NCBI GenBank assembly: GCA_019638255.1
Contig: JAHBUD010000004.1
Span: 26,146 to 90,145, forward strand
Origin: Cyclobacteriaceae bacterium
GTDB lineage: Bacteria; Bacteroidota; Bacteroidia; Cytophagales; Cyclobacteriaceae
DNA: 64,000 nucleotides
Direction: 5' to 3'
In this document: positions 35,200 through 42,990 of the stretch, one piece after another
How positions within the stretch are numbered: position 1 is the stretch's first letter
Layout: each line of letters opens with the position of its first letter
Program-made: the position numbers and the translations under genes
Notes under the pieces: model-generated
What the model saw: only the letters and a program-made list of their open reading frames with translations
What the model was told of the DNA's origin: nothing
The model's database searches: none

Positions 35200-36183
35200 A
35201 TGGAAGAATCCAGAATTGCCCAGCCTATCGGTACCGCCCTCGACCGGTTTATAAAAAGTAACCAAGATCAGTTTGCTTTTGCCAGCGGTGAACTCTCGCA
35301 ATTGCTACGCGACATTGCGTTGGCATCAAAAGTGGTTAACCGTGAAGTAAATAAAGCAGGACTAATTGATATCATGGGAGCTATGGGCTCTATGAATATG
35401 GGCGGAGATCAGCAGCAAAAGCTGGATGTGCTGGCCAACATCCGGTTCAGCCGGGCGCTTATGAAAGGTGGCGAAGCCTGCGCTTTGATATCCGAGGAAA
35501 GTGAATCCTACCTAGACCTGAATAATCATGGGAGTTATGTTATTGCTATTGATCCATTGGATGGATCTTCAAACATTGATGTAAACGTTTCCATCGGTAC
35601 CATTTTTTCAATTTACAGACGAAAGTCACCACCGGGCACTCCCATTCAGCAGCAGGATATTCTGCAAAAGGGCTCTGAACAGGTTGCAGCCGGTTATATC
35701 CTTTACGGATCATCCACCATGCTGGTATATACTACCGGCTATGGTGTAAATGGTTTTACGTATGAGCCTACCCTGGGAGAATACTTTTTATCACATCCGA
35801 ACCTAAGACAACCAATTAACGGAAAAATATTTTCTGTTAATGAAGGATCCTATAAATCATTCTCCCAATCGGTGCGTAATTATTTGCATCACTGCAAAGA
35901 CGAAGGCTACACTGGGCGCTACATCGGTTCATTGGTAGCCGACTTTCATCGGAATTTGCTGAAGGGAGGCATTTACATTTATCCCTCAACAGCAAAAGAT
36001 CCAAACGGCAAGTTGCGTTTGATGTATGAGTGCAATGCACTCGCATTTGTGGCCGAGCAGGCAGGTGGAAAAGCTTCCGATGGTAAAAACAGGGTGCTTG
36101 ATATACAGCCTACATCCCTACATCAGCGCACGCCTTTTTATGTTGGATCAAGAAATATGGTTGAGGAGGCAGAAAAATTCTGA
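35200..36183 (+). CDS. fbp: fructose-1,6-bisphosphatase class I
   Basis: The 327-residue enzyme shows the class I signatures: GSMNMGGDQQQKLDVLAN, ALISEESE, VIAIDPLDGSSNIDVNVSIG (the metal-binding D-P-L-D-G-S-S-N) and GGIYIYPSTAKDPNGKLRL. It hydrolyses fructose-1,6-bisphosphate to fructose-6-phosphate in gluconeogenesis. It is divergent from aspartate kinase, and its stop codon is adjacent to that of the converging DUF5606 gene with no intergenic base. Confidence 0.96.
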   Translation: MEESRIAQPIGTALDRFIKSNQDQFAFASGELSQLLRDIALASKVVNREVNKAGLIDIMGAMGSMNMGGDQQQKLDVLANIRFSRALMKGGEACALISEESESYLDLNNHGSYVIAIDPLDGSSNIDVNVSIGTIFSIYRRKSPPGTPIQQQDILQKGSEQVAAGYILYGSSTMLVYTTGYGVNGFTYEPTLGEYFLSHPNLRQPINGKIFSVNEGSYKSFSQSVRNYLHHCKDEGYTGRYIGSLVADFHRNLLKGGIYIYPSTAKDPNGKLRLMYECNALAFVAEQAGGKASDGKNRVLDIQPTSLHQRTPFYVGSRNMVEEAEKF

Positions 36184-36612
36184 TCAACTCTCCGTTTCCT
36201 TTGCTGCTTCCGCGGGTTCATCAAAAATCTCAGGAACTTCATTGTGCAGTATGCTGTACCAGCGAACCAGTTTTTTTATGTCAGAAACATAAACTCTATC
36301 CTGGTCGTATTCTGGCAGCACAGCTTTCATAAACGATTTTAATTCGGATGGATCGGCATCAGCGTCAAGTCCAATATCCTTACCAAATTCTTTGTTCATC
36401 TTTACAAGTAAATCACCTAAGGGTATGGTGCCTTCTTTTGTTGTGGTATAAATTGAAATCTCGCTAAGCACCGATAACTTGTGATGCGCAGTAGCCACAA
36501 GTTTTGTTTTGGTGGCATCGAGTGATTCGAGAATTACACCCGACTTTGCCGGTTTTAATATTTTGTATAATCCACCTTTACCGGACAGGGTTGCTATATC
36601 TTCAAGTTTCAT
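36184..36612 (-). CDS. DUF5606 domain protein
   Basis: The 142-residue cytoplasmic protein starts MKLEDIATLSGKGGLYKILK, a Bacteroidota-specific opening I associate with DUF5606. The middle is beta-rich (GVILESLDATKTKLVATAHH, LSEISIYTTTKEGTIPLGDL) and the end carries a helical segment and an acidic tail. Function unknown. The gene has an unusually long leader: its start codon abuts the 142-bp repeat copy B, and a TAGTTTTG -7 match lies at 36770-36777 upstream of that. Confidence 0.82.
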   Translation of the reverse strand: MKLEDIATLSGKGGLYKILKPAKSGVILESLDATKTKLVATAHHKLSVLSEISIYTTTKEGTIPLGDLLVKMNKEFGKDIGLDADADPSELKSFMKAVLPEYDQDRVYVSDIKKLVRWYSILHNEVPEIFDEPAEAAKETES

Positions 36613-36751
36613 GTGTTAATATTTATTTTTTGATGGTCACATGCCTGCCTGTCGGCAGACAGGGAATTCGCGTAGCAAGGCTTCCCCACCCAAATTCGCA
36701 TGCGTATTTAACATGTTGTTGGGTATAGTTTGGTTTATGCTCATTTCATGA
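36610..36751 (-). repeat. structured leader element, copy B
   Basis: This 142-bp stretch aligns with copy A (19785-19905) from the ATG outward. In gene sense it can fold ACCCAA ... TTGGGT as an outer stem around CATG-ttaaatacg-CATG, followed by a GGGAA/TTCCC hairpin. It differs from copy A by scattered substitutions and a clean 20-bp insertion at 36644-36663. It lies entirely between the predicted promoter and the start codon, so it would be transcribed as 5' UTR. Confidence 0.75.
36644..36663. repeat. 20-bp hairpin insertion CCTGCCTGTCGGCAGACAGG
   Basis: This sequence is absent from copy A and splits otherwise conserved flanks (GTCACATG | GAATTCGC). It contains a perfect CCTGTC-GGCA-GACAGG hairpin. 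From memory, translated versions of this motif (LPVGRQ) turn up as artefact peptides in Bacteroidota annotation, hinting at a widespread REP-like palindrome; that is recall, not a search result. Confidence 0.6.
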
Positions 36752-36769
36752 TTTCCTTTTATCAGAACG

Positions 36770-36777
36770 CAAAACTA
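36770..36777 (-). promoter_or_regulatory. candidate -7 element TAGTTTTG
   Basis: The plus strand reads CAAAACTA, i.e. TAGTTTTG on the minus strand, matching TAnnTTTG. It lies 158 bp upstream of the DUF5606 start and just outside leader copy B, implying a 5' UTR of about 150 nt. Confidence 0.4.
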
Positions 36778-36790
36778 ATATTTTTAATGA

Positions 36791-37384
36791 TTAGCCCCGG
36801 AGTGCTGCGCTGATAAAGTCGAGCACCTCATCTTTTCCTGTCTTCTTCTCAGCGGATGTTATCAGGATGGGAGGCAACTCTTCCCACTCAACCAGTAATT
36901 CCTTTTCGAATTGTTTTTGGTTTTGCAACGCCTGTTGCTTTGAGAGTTTATCGGCTTTGGTGAAAATTATGGCCAGCGGAATCTCATGAAATCCGACCCA
37001 CTGTATAAAACTCAGGTCAATGGCTTGAGGCGGAAGGCGCAAGTCAATAAGCACAAACAGGCAGCTGAGGTTAGCACTTTTTCTGACATAGTCTTCAATG
37101 ATCCGGCCGAAGCCTGCCTTTTTTTCCTTGCTTACACTGGCCCATCCATACCCGGGCAAATCCACCAGATACCATGCTTGATTGATAAGATAATGGTTAA
37201 TGGTTTGCGTTTTTCCCGGTTTCGATGATGTTTTGGCCAACTGCTTCCTGCCCGTTAACATGTTGATCAGCGAGGATTTACCAACATTTGAACGGCCAAT
37301 GAAGGCGAATTCAGGCAGCTTTTTTCCCGGCAGTTGTGCAAGGGAAGTTATGCTCGATACAAAATCAGCCTCCTTAATAATCAT
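36791..37384 (-). CDS. engB: ribosome-biogenesis GTPase EngB/YsxC
   Basis: The 197-residue GTPase shows G1 FIGRSNVGKSSLINMLTG, G3 VDLPGYGWASVSKEKK, G4 FTKADKLSK and a G5-like TSAEKKTGK. The short length and the position of these motifs identify the EngB/YihA/YsxC subfamily, needed for assembly of the 50S ribosomal subunit. Its start is MIIKEADFVSSITSLAQLPG, typical for the family in Bacteroidota. Confidence 0.96.
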   Translation of the reverse strand: MIIKEADFVSSITSLAQLPGKKLPEFAFIGRSNVGKSSLINMLTGRKQLAKTSSKPGKTQTINHYLINQAWYLVDLPGYGWASVSKEKKAGFGRIIEDYVRKSANLSCLFVLIDLRLPPQAIDLSFIQWVGFHEIPLAIIFTKADKLSKQQALQNQKQFEKELLVEWEELPPILITSAEKKTGKDEVLDFISAALRG

Positions 37385-37546
37385 GGTTCTATTTGAAGTA
37401 AAGCTTTCACCCCAAAATACTAATAATGTAAGATTTGAGTGCTTTATGGGTAATAATTATGTAATTCTAAAAGTGCTTTTTCCTATATTGGCATACTTAT
37501 TTTTTAGAATCTATAGTTAACGTTAATTGTAAACCTAATTTTTAGC

Positions 37547-39538
37547 ATGTTCAGCGTCCGGTATGTACTGGTTTTTTTGGCTGTCTCAGGTGTGTTCGCT
37601 AAGTGTTTTAGTCAGGATAATAAACAACAGGCTGAGGATTACCTGAAGGTTGCGGAGTTGATGCGTGAAGGCTCGCAAGCCGATAACGATATCCGTGAAG
37701 TGTTGGTAATTGGTGCCGATCTGGATCCAGAGAACCTAACGTTAAATTTCGAGGCAGGTCGTTACCACCTCATGACCATTCAAAAAGATCTGGCCGTTCA
37801 ATATTTCATGCGTGTTTACGAACTGGATCCCAACTATCGCTTTCATATCGAATACCTTATTGGTGAGAGTTATCAATTTGGGTTGCAGTTTGATAAAGCC
37901 ATTGAATATTATAACCGTTATAAGGATCGCTTAAATAAACGGCCAAACTATCAGGGTCGCGATAAAGTCGATCTTGCTACAGTTGATCGAAAAATTGAAG
38001 AATGTGAAAACGGAAGAGAGTTTGTCACCAGTCCGAAGAGTTATTCCATTGTTAACCTGAGCCGTTTAGTTAATTCCGAATGGGACGATTATGCCCCGGT
38101 GCTTAATGCGGCTGAGGATGAGATTATTTTCACTTCGCGAAGAAGGGATGGAAACCTGAATCAAAATGTGGATGCGGATAACAAACCTTTTGAAGATATT
38201 TTTATAGCAAAAAAGGTTGGCGGTGAATGGCAGCCCGCAGAAAATATTGGCCCGGTAGTAAACTCTATCTATCATGATTCCAACCTTGCCTTTTCAGCTG
38301 ATGGACAAACCTTGTTTATTTATAAGACCGATAACGGAGGCGATATTTATTACACCGACCGAAAACCTGATGGATCTTGGGGGCCACCCGTTCCGCTTCC
38401 GGGAGCTGTAAACTCAAGTTTTGAAGAAAAATCCGTAACCATTTCACCCGATGAAAAGACACTCTATTTCTCCAGCAACCGTCCGGGCGGATTCGGAGGT
38501 TTGGATATTTACAAAGCTACCTTGGATTCGAAAGGTGAGTGGTCAAGCATAAAGAACCTTGGACCTAAAATCAATACACCGGCTGATGACGATGGACCTT
38601 TCATTGATTATGATGGAAAAACACTGTACTTCAGTTCAAAAGGACGGAAGGGAATGGGTGGCTTTGACATCTATAAGTCAGTTTTTGATGAAGCCACCAA
38701 TGAATGGTCGGAGCCGGAGAATCTTGGTTATCCAATCAATACTCCTGATAACGACATTTTCTTCGTCAGTACAAAGGATGGCAAGCGAGCCTATTACTCC
38801 TCTGTTCGCGAAGATGGATTAGGGTATGACGATATCTATATGATAACAATCCCTGATCAACCTGTTGCTAAAAAGGATCCTGATCCTGTAGTAGCAGATA
38901 AAGAGACCTTTCCGTTGCGGTATATCGTGAGTGCAGTTGATGCCCAGTCAAAAGAACCTGTGGAGGCGCGCATTCGGTTGGAGGGCTTGCGCGACAATGT
39001 AATCGTTCCTTCATCTCCGAAAGAAACTGGAAAAGTGGAATTCAGAATCGGTGAGCCTGATGCAAAGGATTATCGTCTATCCATCGAAAGCGAGGGATAT
39101 ATGTTTGTGAATCAAAACGTGCGGTTGGATGGTGCATCCGATCAGGATAAGGAAGTGACCCGCACGATTGAATTGCGCAAGCTTCAAACCGGAATGGTGT
39201 CTATCCTCAGAAATATTTATTTCGATTTCGATAGAGCAACGTTTAAACAAGAGTCGTATAACGAGTTAAACAAACTAGAGCGCATGATGCAGCAAAATCC
39301 TTCCATGAGGGTTGAAATTGCCGGCCATACCGACAATATTGGCACAGCAGCGTACAATATGATTTTATCCCAACGCAGGGCAGAAGCGGTTAAGGATTTT
39401 CTTACCAAGAAGGGAATTGATGCCCGCAGGATTACAGCTGTAGGTTTTGGTAAAACCAAACCGCTGGCCAGTAACGATGATGAGGAGGAGGGAAGGGAGC
39501 TGAACAGAAGGGTAGAATTTAAGGTATTATCCAATTAA
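37547..39538 (+). CDS. TPR-PD40-CRD-OmpA protein, PorE-like (type IX secretion or envelope anchoring)
   Basis: The 663-residue protein has a lipoprotein-like signal (YVLVFLAVSGVFAKCFSQ). A TPR region follows (about 25-140), then WD40-like PD40 propeller repeats (about 165-430: ILYFSSNRPGGFGGLDIYK-type blades seen several times), a carboxypeptidase-regulatory-like beta domain (about 445-540) and a C-terminal OmpA peptidoglycan-binding domain (YFDFDRATFKQES, EIAGHTDNIGTAAYN, LSQRRAEAVKDFL). This exact order and length match PorE of the Porphyromonas type IX secretion system. Many Bacteroidota have several such proteins, so the assignment is by architecture. A terminator follows, and ubiE-porT lie downstream. 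Confidence 0.85.
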   Translation: MFSVRYVLVFLAVSGVFAKCFSQDNKQQAEDYLKVAELMREGSQADNDIREVLVIGADLDPENLTLNFEAGRYHLMTIQKDLAVQYFMRVYELDPNYRFHIEYLIGESYQFGLQFDKAIEYYNRYKDRLNKRPNYQGRDKVDLATVDRKIEECENGREFVTSPKSYSIVNLSRLVNSEWDDYAPVLNAAEDEIIFTSRRRDGNLNQNVDADNKPFEDIFIAKKVGGEWQPAENIGPVVNSIYHDSNLAFSADGQTLFIYKTDNGGDIYYTDRKPDGSWGPPVPLPGAVNSSFEEKSVTISPDEKTLYFSSNRPGGFGGLDIYKATLDSKGEWSSIKNLGPKINTPADDDGPFIDYDGKTLYFSSKGRKGMGGFDIYKSVFDEATNEWSEPENLGYPINTPDNDIFFVSTKDGKRAYYSSVREDGLGYDDIYMITIPDQPVAKKDPDPVVADKETFPLRYIVSAVDAQSKEPVEARIRLEGLRDNVIVPSSPKETGKVEFRIGEPDAKDYRLSIESEGYMFVNQNVRLDGASDQDKEVTRTIELRKLQTGMVSILRNIYFDFDRATFKQESYNELNKLERMMQQNPSMRVEIAGHTDNIGTAAYNMILSQRRAEAVKDFLTKKGIDARRITAVGFGKTKPLASNDDEEEGRELNRRVEFKVLSN

Positions 39539-39558
39539 CAGTAGAATATGGAATTGAT

Positions 39559-39583
39559 AAGCCTCCCAACAGGAGGCTTTTTT
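39559..39583 (+). terminator. intrinsic terminator after the PorE-like gene
   Basis: Arms GCCTCC (39561-39566) and GGAGGC (39572-39577) with an AA/TT extension, followed by six T, 20 bp after the stop codon. Confidence 0.85.
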
Positions 39584-39638
39584 ATTATTTTTTATTAGCA
39601 ACTTGCCCCCTGAAATTGTTTTCAGTAAAAACGAATGT

Positions 39639-40361
39639 ATGGAGGTTGTTCCCTATAAAGACGAAACGGCAACAAAAAAGGAGCAGGTGGCGAAGATGTT
39701 TGATAACATCAGCCATCGGTATGATTTTCTGAACCATTTTCTAAGCCTTGGCATTGACAAAGGCTGGCGTAAAAAGGCAATTGCCTTACTTAAGCCTGTT
39801 CGGCCAAAAATACTACTGGATGTAGCCACTGGAACCGGAGATTTTGCCATTCAAGCCTTAAAGCTTGACCCCGATAAGATAATTGGTGTGGATATATCGG
39901 CAGGTATGCTGGATGTAGGCCGGCAAAAGATGAAAAAACATAAGGTGGACCACATCATTGAAATGGTCCAGGCTGATTCAGAGAATCTTCCCTTTGAACA
40001 AAATAAATTCGATGCTGTAACCGTTGCTTTTGGAGTGCGTAACTTTGAAAACCTTAGGAAAGGCTTGCAGGAGATATTAAGGGTGATGAAACCCGGAGCG
40101 CAATTAGTTGTTCTGGAATTTTCACACCCAAAGCGGTTTCCGTTCAAGCAGGGTTATAATTTTTATTTTAAAACCATTTTACCTAAACTCGGAAGTTGGA
40201 TATCGCGCGACAAGGCTGCTTACACCTACTTACCTGAGTCTGTGGAGGCCTTTCCTGACGGAGACAAATTTTTGACAATACTGAAAGAATCAGGATTTAA
40301 AAACGTTTCATGCAAATCGCTGACATTTGGCATAAGCTCTATTTACATCGCGCAAAAGTAA
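39639..40361 (+). CDS. ubiE: demethylmenaquinone (ubiquinone) methyltransferase
   Basis: The ATG at 39639 (MEVVPYKDETATKKEQVAKM) is chosen over a TTG 12 codons upstream. The 240-residue protein has the UbiE/MenG opening MFDNISHRYDFLNHFLSLGI, the SAM-binding motif LLDVATGTGDFAIQA with GVDISAGMLDVGRQK, AVTVAFGVRNFENLRKGLQE, and a C-terminal KSLTFGISSIYIAQK. It methylates demethylmenaquinone in the last step of menaquinone synthesis; Bacteroidota use menaquinone, so MenG is the functional name. Its 3' end overlaps the porT start by 52 bp. Confidence 0.95.
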   Translation: MEVVPYKDETATKKEQVAKMFDNISHRYDFLNHFLSLGIDKGWRKKAIALLKPVRPKILLDVATGTGDFAIQALKLDPDKIIGVDISAGMLDVGRQKMKKHKVDHIIEMVQADSENLPFEQNKFDAVTVAFGVRNFENLRKGLQEILRVMKPGAQLVVLEFSHPKRFPFKQGYNFYFKTILPKLGSWISRDKAAYTYLPESVEAFPDGDKFLTILKESGFKNVSCKSLTFGISSIYIAQK

Positions 40362-41047
40362 TAGCGGGTTTGCTTATTTGCTTCACGCTGGTTTCCCATG
40401 CGCAGAGTTTTCTGTACGCCAGAAAGAATAATCCATACTATGACGAGAAGCGAAAGATCACCTATGGATTTCTGATTGGCTTGCACACTACAACTTACCA
40501 GGTTAATTATAGTGATGCTTTTGTAACACCTGCTTTCGACACGCTTTTTGCGGTAACGCCAACCTGGAGGCCTGGTTTTTCACTCGGCTTTATTGTGAAT
40601 TATCGTGCGCATGATTTTCTTGATTTACGAATCACACCCAAAGTGGCTTTTTACGAGCATGAATTGTTGTATCAGTTTACGGATGGCACCAGTACAAATG
40701 AGTTGGTGGAAACAACCATGGTTGAATTTCCGCTGTTGGTAAAATATAAATCCATGCGAAGGGGTAATGTGCGGATGTACATGATTGGTGGCATTAAACC
40801 GGGCATTGAAGCTTCCGGTAAAAAGGAAATTGAAAATGTTACTGATCAGCTTGAGGTAACCCCGATTAATCTTAGTGTGGAAGCCGGGCTAGGCTTCGAT
40901 CTGTATTTTCCGTTATTCAAGTTCTCTCCTGAAATTCGTTTTTCAAGAGGAGTTATGAATCATTTGGATAACACGAACAACAAATACGGAGCTCCGCTAA
41001 GCCGGATTAATACCAATACCGTTACTGTTTATTTACTTTTCCAATAA
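40310..41047 (+). CDS. porT: PorT family outer-membrane protein (type IX secretion)
   Basis: The 245-residue protein starts inside ubiE (ATG at 40310) and has a signal sequence ending FTLVSHAQ. The mature part is a barrel with features I associate with PorT/SprT: the ITYGFLIGLHTTTYQVNYSD opening, a proline-containing FAVTPTWRPGFSLGFIVNYR strand and the final TNTVTVYLLFQ. From memory, porT directly follows ubiE in many Bacteroidota, which supports the call over a generic porin. It is required for type IX secretion and, in gliding species, motility. The translation overlap suggests coupling; the SDR gene's ATG overlaps its stop codon. Confidence 0.82.
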   Translation: MQIADIWHKLYLHRAKVIAGLLICFTLVSHAQSFLYARKNNPYYDEKRKITYGFLIGLHTTTYQVNYSDAFVTPAFDTLFAVTPTWRPGFSLGFIVNYRAHDFLDLRITPKVAFYEHELLYQFTDGTSTNELVETTMVEFPLLVKYKSMRRGNVRMYMIGGIKPGIEASGKKEIENVTDQLEVTPINLSVEAGLGFDLYFPLFKFSPEIRFSRGVMNHLDNTNNKYGAPLSRINTNTVTVYLLFQ

Positions 41048-41805
41048 TGTCAAAGCGTATTGTTCTCATTACCGGAGCTACTTCTGGAATCGGTTTGGCA
41101 ACAGCCAACCTGTTGGCAAAGCATAATTTTAAACTGATTATTTGCGGAAGACGAAAAGATCGGCTTGAAAAGCAAAAAGCGTTGCTTAGTGATTTCACGG
41201 AAGTGAAAATGTTAACCTTTGATGTGCGCGATCAGGAAGCTGTTAAGAAAGCCATTCATTCACTACTAGACGAATGGCAGAAAATTGATGTACTGATCAA
41301 CAATGCCGGCAACGCACACGGACTTGATCCAATCCAAACCGGAAACGTGCACGACTGGGATGCGATGATTGACATTAATGTAAAAGGTTTATTGTACGTT
41401 TCCCGCGAAGTTATTCCGGGTATGACCGAGCGTAAATCCGGGCACATTGTTAATATGGGCTCCATTGCCGGTAAGGAGGTTTATCCTAACGGAAACGTTT
41501 ATTCGGCAAGCAAGTTTGCAGTGGATGCGCTTACCAAAGGGATGCGCATGGATTTGAATCCGTTTGGTATTAAGGTAACATCCATTAATCCGGGTTTGGT
41601 CGAAACTGAATTTTCGTTGGTTCGCTTTAAAGGCGATCAAGATCGTGCCGCGACTGTTTACAAGGACATAAAACCCTTAACAGCTCAGAATATTGCTGAG
41701 ATCGTATTATTCGTCTTGCAACAGCCCGATCATGTAGTGCTGGCCGACATTACAGTTTTCCCCACTGCCCAGGCGAGCAGTACCATCGTAAAAAGAGAAA
41801 GCTAG
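41047..41805 (+). CDS. short-chain dehydrogenase/reductase (YdfG-like)
   Basis: The 252-residue classical SDR has the TGATSGIGLATAN cofactor loop, VLINNAGNA, the catalytic YSASKFAVDALTKGMR (Tyr and Lys) and INPGLVETEF. The sequence pattern fits NADP-dependent 3-hydroxy acid / serine dehydrogenases of the YdfG type; the substrate is not certain. The ATG overlaps the porT stop (TAATG). Its stop shares a CTAG with that of the converging esterase gene, each strand reading its stop from the same four bases. Confidence 0.88.
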   Translation: MSKRIVLITGATSGIGLATANLLAKHNFKLIICGRRKDRLEKQKALLSDFTEVKMLTFDVRDQEAVKKAIHSLLDEWQKIDVLINNAGNAHGLDPIQTGNVHDWDAMIDINVKGLLYVSREVIPGMTERKSGHIVNMGSIAGKEVYPNGNVYSASKFAVDALTKGMRMDLNPFGIKVTSINPGLVETEFSLVRFKGDQDRAATVYKDIKPLTAQNIAEIVLFVLQQPDHVVLADITVFPTAQASSTIVKRES

Positions 41806-42458
41806 ACAAACTTCAGTAAAGTAGCTTCGTCAAGTTCGTGACCGCCCCCGAAGGTGATGGCGGGGACTTCAAAGCCAAGTTTTCGGGTGAGATCAGTCAT
41901 TTCTTTCATGCGTTTCTCTGATAGAAAGGGGTCATTGGTTCCATAAACAAGCATTACGTTTTTATTCGATAACACCTCGTTTGCTTTTGTAAAGTCCATA
42001 TCTGTTGGAAATATACCGGCCCAAAGGATCAAGCGATCAAAGTTCTGCGGATTGTTGATGGCCCAGCGTGATGCGGTGGCAGCTCCTTGCGAAAATCCTA
42101 ATAGTGTAATAGGCAGTGATGCGAACTTATCGCGAACGGAAAGGTAAACCTGTTGTAGATAGTTCAGGTAGTTGGTAATATCCATAAGCCGGTTTTCGGC
42201 AGTCATCCAGGTGGCACCAACCCGTTGGTTTCCGGATACAGCACGCGAAGTAACATCTTCTAAATAAAAACGTGAAAGTCCCTCAGGTGCAATGAGGCAG
42301 ATTTCATGGTTAAGAAGGATTTCGAATTTTGGCAGAAAGAACTTCGCCAATTGACCGTACCCGTGCAAAACAAACCAAACTTGCTTTGTTTTTGAATCGA
42401 TTTGGCCGAGTTGATAATACCGGGCTTTGAAGTTGAATGCTAATTCATGTTCCTGCAT
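41802..42458 (-). CDS. alpha/beta hydrolase, phospholipase/carboxylesterase type
   Basis: The 218-residue protein without signal has the nucleophile elbow LLGFSQGAATASRW (G-x-S-x-G), a catalytic aspartate in VYGTNDPFLS and the histidine in FGGGHELDE. The opening segment 'WFVLHGYGQ' gives the oxyanion hole. This is the size and motif spacing of the YpfH/phospholipase-carboxylesterase family. Substrate unknown. It shares its stop region with the converging SDR gene. Confidence 0.85.
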   Translation of the reverse strand: MQEHELAFNFKARYYQLGQIDSKTKQVWFVLHGYGQLAKFFLPKFEILLNHEICLIAPEGLSRFYLEDVTSRAVSGNQRVGATWMTAENRLMDITNYLNYLQQVYLSVRDKFASLPITLLGFSQGAATASRWAINNPQNFDRLILWAGIFPTDMDFTKANEVLSNKNVMLVYGTNDPFLSEKRMKEMTDLTRKLGFEVPAITFGGGHELDEATLLKFV

Positions 42459-42500
42459 TACTCATTTTTAGAGCTAATATCCTGCTTCCTATAAAAAAAC

Positions 42501-42529
42501 AAAACCCCGGGATGCTATTCCGGGGTTTT
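42501..42529 (-). terminator. intrinsic terminator of the 42551 gene
   Basis: Arms AAAACCCCGG (42501-42510) and CCGGGGTTTT (42520-42529) form a 10-bp stem with a 9-nt loop. On the minus strand it is followed by a T-rich tract (TTTTGTTTTTTT overlapping the last arm). It is 21 bp after the stop codon. Confidence 0.85.
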
Positions 42530-42550
42530 AAATGAATGATATTTTTTGAA

Positions 42551-42976
42551 CTATCGCTTGAAACCCAAGGCACTTCCTCCACAATATTTTGATGAACCGT
42601 CAAAAGTGTACTGGATGTAATAGATGCCTGTGGCATTACAGGGAAATGCAATCGCAGATATAAACTGTCCATTAATTTTACTAGAAGCTACTTTGTTTCG
42701 GTTTGAGTCGAATAAAGTAACAATAATTCCATCGGTGGGTTGGGCAGGTGCACATATGTTGATCATGTACTGTGTGCCTTTGGTGAATACGTAAGAGTAT
42801 TCAACTTTATCTTTCGATCCGCCATCACCATCAATTTTGTAACTCTTTAAAAAGTTAAAACCAGAAGCTAACTTAGGAATACAATCGTTGGAAAGATTCT
42901 CCGCATTGCATTGCCCGTGCGCCTCAAGGTTGAGGATTAAAAACACTGACAAAATATAAAGCACTAGCCTTTTCAT
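42551..42976 (-). CDS. small secreted protein, unknown function
   Basis: The ATG at 42976 opens a signal peptide (KRLVLYILSVFLILNLEAHG). The remaining 120 or so residues include several cysteines (QCNAENLSNDCIPKLASGF, INICAPAQ, AFPCNATGIYYIQYTF, KYCGGSALGFKR), suggesting disulfides, and a beta-rich core (VEYSYVFTKGTQYMINICAP). I do not recognise a family; the fold looks like a small extracytoplasmic beta sandwich. It lies 14 bp downstream of the paralogous lipoprotein gene and ends at a good terminator, so the two probably form a unit. Confidence 0.7.
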   Translation of the reverse strand: MKRLVLYILSVFLILNLEAHGQCNAENLSNDCIPKLASGFNFLKSYKIDGDGGSKDKVEYSYVFTKGTQYMINICAPAQPTDGIIVTLFDSNRNKVASSKINGQFISAIAFPCNATGIYYIQYTFDGSSKYCGGSALGFKR

Positions 42977-42990
42977 AGGGTACAATTATC

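Noticed and set aside
42501..42529. Riboswitch in the gap upstream of the esterase gene
   Set aside because: The hairpin has the stem, loop and T-run of a plain intrinsic terminator for the 42551-42976 gene, and no extra conserved structure surrounds it.
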